Shown piece after piece: positions 57,001-63,000 of a stretch of DNA of 64,000 bases. The notes beneath the pieces are model-generated. The model was not told the origin of the DNA. It saw only the letters and a program-made list of their open reading frames with translations, and did not search any database. The stretch covers positions 43,594 through 107,593 of the forward strand of contig JABSQZ010000018.1 of NCBI GenBank assembly GCA_013215505.1. Direction: 5' to 3'. The translations under genes and the position numbers were made by a program. How positions within the stretch are numbered: the first letter of the stretch is position 1; each line of letters begins with the position of its first letter. Source of the stretch: Oceanospirillaceae bacterium. Its GTDB lineage: Bacteria; Pseudomonadota; Gammaproteobacteria; Pseudomonadales; Balneatricaceae.

Positions 57001-60000
57001 CACCAATAGCGACGCCAATAGCCGGATTTCCGACACTGACCGCCAGGGCGACTGCAGCCACAGTGGCATTGATTGTGGAATCATTTTCTGCCTTGACTTT
57101 CACTGCAGCGGAGCTGTAGATCACTGAATCAATGACACTTGCCGATGTAGTACCGGTCAAATTATTGTGTGCATCGGCACCGCCGCCACTGAGTGACAGC
57201 GACAGACCACTGGAACCCAGCGCCACCGCCAATGAAGCGGCTACTGATGTAGCCTTAATGGTCACATCAGACTTTGCCTTGACTGACACTGCAGCAGTAC
57301 GCGCGCTCGAAGATCCGAGCAAAATATTATTCAGGGATGCATTGAGGTTATTGTCGATATTATTTTCAGACAGAGAGACACCGATAGCTAATGCTACCGA
57401 AGGGTCTGAAGCTGCGTAACTACCAGCAATAGATGCACCAACCCCTACAGCAGTGATTTTCGATGTATCTTCTGCGTAGATATTCAGGCTACTGGCAAGA
57501 ATAGATTTAGCGCCGCTAGGAGCCATCACAACAGCCGATATATCTGCATTGATATTGTTGACAGTACTGACCCCCGAACCCGCACCTGAAATACCGGCAC
57601 CCGTACTACTGGCTATTGCCATTGCACCGGCCCCGACACCTGCATCTATGGTCATGGTATTAATACTGCTAACAGTTAGCGCACCGCTAGTATCTACACT
57701 GCTATCTTGCAGGTAAGCGCTCAGGCCATAGCGGCTCGAAGATGTACCGATATCATTGCGTGAAACAGCCGCACCTATAGCGACACCAATGGCCGGATCG
57801 CCGACACTGACCGCCAGAGCGACTGCCGCCACTTTAGCATTAATAGTTGAAGTATTTGCCGCGTTTATATTCACTGCAGCAGAGCTGTAGATTGCTGAAT
57901 CTATAACACTCGCTGCTGTCGATCCAGTGACATTATTATGTGCATCCGCACCGCCGCCACTGAGCGAAACTGAAGCTCCGTTAGAGCCCAGAGCAGCTGC
58001 CACAGACACTGCCACTGAAGTAGCTGTAATAGTCGTATCGGACTTGGCTTTGACAGTCACCGCTGCTGCGCGAGCAGTCGAAGAGCCGAGCTGCATATTA
58101 TCTAGCGATGCATTCAGATTATTGTCTATATTATTCTCAGCCAGAGAGACAGCGATGGATAATGTAAACGAAGTCCCTGTGGGTGAGTAACTGCCTGCAA
58201 TGGATGCGCCAACTACTACAGCGCTAATTTTTGAGGTGTCTTCGGCGTAGATATTCAGGCTACCGGCAAGTAGAGACTTGCGAGTACTAGTAGAGCTGAC
58301 AACAGAGCTAACATCTACTTTAATATTGTTAGTAGTAGAAGCGCCTACACCGGTTAAGGCGCCTGCAGAACCTGTTTCAGATTTAGCCAGGCCGACAGAC
58401 ACAGCCACTACATTGGCTATTATGGTTTGTGTGCTCTTGGCAATACTGCTGACTGCGCCACTGACATCGATATTCGTGTCGGTAATAAATGCAGAGATCT
58501 TATTAGCTGCATTGCTGTTATCCGGGTCTTTACCTAAGTTGTTAGTCGCCAGACTAACACCGATAGACCCTGCCACTCCCGTTCCAGTGGTTCCAGCAGC
58601 AAGTGCGATACTGGCACCAAAAACATTGGCGACTACCTTACCAGTGACTTCAGCCTTTAGTGAGACATTGGTATTAGCAACAGGCGTTCCAGTCTGTTGA
58701 CCTATGCTTGAATTAGTTAACAGCGCCTGGGTATCTCCGTACACAGAGTTGCTTACGCTGGCACCGGCTCCCGACAAACTGACACTGGTAGTGCCACCAC
58801 TTTGCAGCCCTACTGAAGCTGCTACAACGATAGCGACAATATCGGAATTATTGATCGCATTTATATCTAAACTGTCATTACCGTTGGGTAGTGTAATTGT
58901 AGAATTATTGGTCTTTGCTCGAGTATTAGCGCGCACTATATTAGTGCTGATCGCCGCCGCCACCGACAGTCCAACTTTAGTATCAAACCCTGGTGTTGTA
59001 TCCGCCACTATTGAGGCACCTATTGCAATAGCAAGTATATCGGCTTCAGAGTCTGCGGTTAATTTAACCGAACCTGTGGTCATGCTTAGATTGACAGAAC
59101 CGATTAGCGCATCTGTGTCAGAGGTGATGTTATTCTCAGCATAAGTGACACCTACTGCTCCGTTGCCGGCATAGGCAACGCCCGCTGCAATCGTATAGAT
59201 TTCAGACTGGTCACTGGCGACGATGCTGGCACCTATGCCACTTGAATTAGCACCGCTGACAGTGATGCTATTGATATCATTCAGGTAGGCATCAATATTG
59301 TTAGTGACATTATTGACGGAGACGTTGCCAGTCAACGCAACGCTACTACTGTTGGTACTGGCTGAAGTTTGAGCGATGCTAGCCATTCCTAAGGACAGCG
59401 AAGTTGTCAGTATTGTACTGTCATTGGTGGCATCAATAGATAACTGGCTTAAGGTCAAAGTAGTAATTTGTGCAACACCCGCCCCCAAGGTAATGTCAAC
59501 ATCGTTGATCAAAACTACACCCGCTGCTGCCAGGGCAAACTTATTGGTCTCTGCACTGGCGTAGGCGATTGGGAATGAGTAGACACCGCCACCTTCATAG
59601 CCTGTGACACTGAGTTTATTAGCACTAAGGCTCTGCAGATTAGAGACGCTGGCAAGAGTGGTATAATTCGCTTTGTGGTAGACAAATGCACCTGCGCCAC
59701 TTATCCCGTAATTGGTGTTTGTGGTTTCTGGGGTAGTCTCACCCGATGCTGCCTTTTTTCCTGTGGCCCAGGCAGAGCTTACCGCCGCGCTAATAAGAAA
59801 ACCTTCACTTTTAGCTTCAACGACTACGTCGCCATCGACATTCACAGTCCCGGATTTAGCCGTTGATAGCTCGGGTGAGCCTATCAATGCCTTGGTCACT
59901 TTAGTAATATCTGTAACAGTTGCCGATGCCCCCACCCCTACAGAAGCACCCGAGCCACTGCCACCAGCCAAACTAATAAAATCAACACGGTTGTTGGCTT

Positions 60001-63000
60001 TGACATTCAATCCCACAGCAGCCGCTGGATTATTGACCTTGGAGGCGACTATATTAGCCCCGGATTGTATCTGTGCGATAGTGGTGCTGTTTATGGTGTT
60101 GTGCATATACAGCCCGGCAATACCTAAATTACCAATGCCCGCGCCCGAAGCATAGCCGATGTTGACACCAAAAATTTCTGAGTCGGCATTCAGGGATATG
60201 CTGTTGGCCCTGATATCCGTCCCAGATTCAATGATTACCTGACTGTCGGCAGTCACAGTATTTATTACCACCCCGGCCCCAACACCATTGAGGCTTTCAG
60301 TGGACCCCTTAGCATCATTGATAACCTTGGGTGTTAAAAAACTCTTAGTTGAAGTTCGATTAGCGGTGTAGTCAATCGACTTGTTTATCGTCTCGGAGCT
60401 GAGCGATAAATTACGATTTTGCACTACTGGGGTGAAGTTAAGTAAACTTGTCGCTGCACTATCGAGCTTAGAAGCACTAGCAGTGAATGAGTTACTCAGT
60501 GTATCGCGCTGATTGATCTCTGCTCCGGACAACACTTTTGTCAGGGCGGTTTGCTTGGAATTCAAAATAGTGGCGTTTAGTGCCATTGAAAACTTGGCAC
60601 CCGCGGCTTTTGCAGAACTCTGGTTATCGATCAGATATAAGTCAGATACACCGCCAAACAATATGCTCGGCTGGCTAGTGATCATATCTCCGAGAAGCTC
60701 CCAGCGGGTCAGATTACTAAAATCTTCAATGTTTAAAAAGACATCATTATCATCGTCACCGATAAACTTGTAGACAGCGCCGAGCCAATAAGATGAAAGT
60801 TCAGGCTCCTCACTGGCTACTGTCTGTTGCCAATCATAGTCAGTGGTATCAAAGCGTATCAGGTCATCCTTTTGCATAGCATAGGACTGTGATATCTGTG
60901 AACCGCTGATCAAGGTAGGATTCACGTAATTAATCGTGGTGTCTTTATCAATCAAACCGGTCAGGTTTTGTGCCAGAGAGTCAATCTTTAACGTTCCCAG
61001 CACATCCAATTGAGTACTGCCCTGCACTTGGCTGATTACATTATTATCCAAACTGCTGATAACCACCGCTACAGCACCGCCAAAGGGAACTTGCTTGTAA
61101 GCTGCGGCGTCAACCCCAGTTTGAGAAGCCTGAGAAGGTGTAAGTGACTCAGAGGTGGCTGAACTCAGCAAGCGGGCATCGGCACTGGCGAGAAGATCCA
61201 GGGATCCAGCTACTTGAATATCAGTATTCTTACCTACCTCACCTATATAGGCACTGACATTATTGATGTCATTAACGTAGGCAAAAGCGATTCCCGCAGT
61301 AAATTTAGTCGGCTTGTTACGGTCACCGGGTTGGAGCATTTTAGAGACAAACGGGATGCTTGAGGCTTGACCTGCTATTCCCTGCTTGGCTTTGTCCCAG
61401 TACTTGCCGATGATCGTGGGCACACGGTTGACCACACCAGAAGCTTCTGTCCCTGAATTACCTTCCACATCACCTTGTATCTGCACTGCTTGAACCGTGA
61501 CATCCCCTTGCACTAGTGCCTTACCCGACAACGTAGCTGTGGTATGCCCTTTTTCCAAATGCACAGCCACACCTGTGGCAAGTTTACCGCTGACACCCGC
61601 ATCACTCTCTGCCAGCACATAGGCATAATCAAAAGTTCTGGCCTGCAAGGTAAAATCACCTTTGGCAATGATATTGGCAGTGTCTGAGGCGATGGCATTA
61701 TTGGTAGAATCTAATATGCCGACAGCGACACTGGCGGCATAACCTTTAATCGCTGTATCGAAGCCAAACAGTGGCCTGGCCTGGACATTTAAGTAGTTGG
61801 AGGTCTGACTGATAATTTCGATGTCATTTTCGGCAATCAATGTGCCGTGCACTTGCACATCAGCGGTTGACTTCAAATTACCTATAGCAACCACTATAGC
61901 AATGGATGTCGGATTAGCATTCACTCTGGCGATGGCTTTGGCCTTAATGCTGATATTGTCGCCTTCGATTACCGCACCGGCGGCAATATTAACTGTTGCC
62001 GTAACGTTGGCATTGGCGTAACCGGCAATCAGACTCTGCTTGTCCAAAGTATCGACGACGCTGCTGCCAAAGTCCTGAGCGGCATTCAACGCACCACCGC
62101 GCTGACTGACTGGAGTGAGTGGGTCCGACTCAGCTACTGCATAGATAGTGACATCTTTGCCTTGAATAGTCGCTGCATTCACGATGATAGATGCGCTGTT
62201 TATGTCAGAGTTATAAAAGCCTATACCCGTGATTTCGTCGCTGTCATCTATAGCCAGCAAAGTAATATCACCACTGGTGGCTAGCGTTAAGCCCTGAGCT
62301 GATAGTGTAACCCCGTCGGCAACCACTATGTCTTTGGCCTGAAGACTGATATTACCCGCTTTGGCACTGTTACTGTCGGTGATGATGTTGGCGTTAATTG
62401 TTAAAGTAGCATCCGTTTTAATGCTTAAATTTGTTGCACCTAGACTTAGCTCGCTATTAATAGTCAAATCCGAAGAGCTGTTTCGGCTGAATTCATAGTT
62501 ACTGCCGGTGACTGTCACCCAGGTAAAATCGGCACTGGTCAGTTCAGTTGTGCCACCGTAGAACACCACTTCATTGTTCTGCGCTGCATCTAAGACTGTG
62601 GCACTAATCGCAGTGCTGCGACCGGTGATATCTACTTTTAACTGATTGCTGCCCAAACCTGATTTCAATGCCGCTGTAGTGGTCCCTACATCGAGCACAA
62701 CATCTAAAGCCGCTGTGACGCTACTGGCGTCTAACAATACCGCTCCTGTAGAGGCAACCAATGTGACTGTATTAATGGAACTAAAGCTGGCGCTGACATC
62801 AGCAGCACCTTTGAAAAGCAACTGACTGTGGCCCAGTTGCAAAGTTGTGTGAGTGGCAGTGGTACTGGCAGTTAAAGTGTTAATACCTAGCCCACCAGTG
62901 ACAGAACCGGCCCCCAACCCTAAGTCAAAGCTGTCGTTGCCTTTTGAGCCGATTAAGACATCGGCGCCACCATTACCTTTTTGACTGGTCAGTTGCAGGC

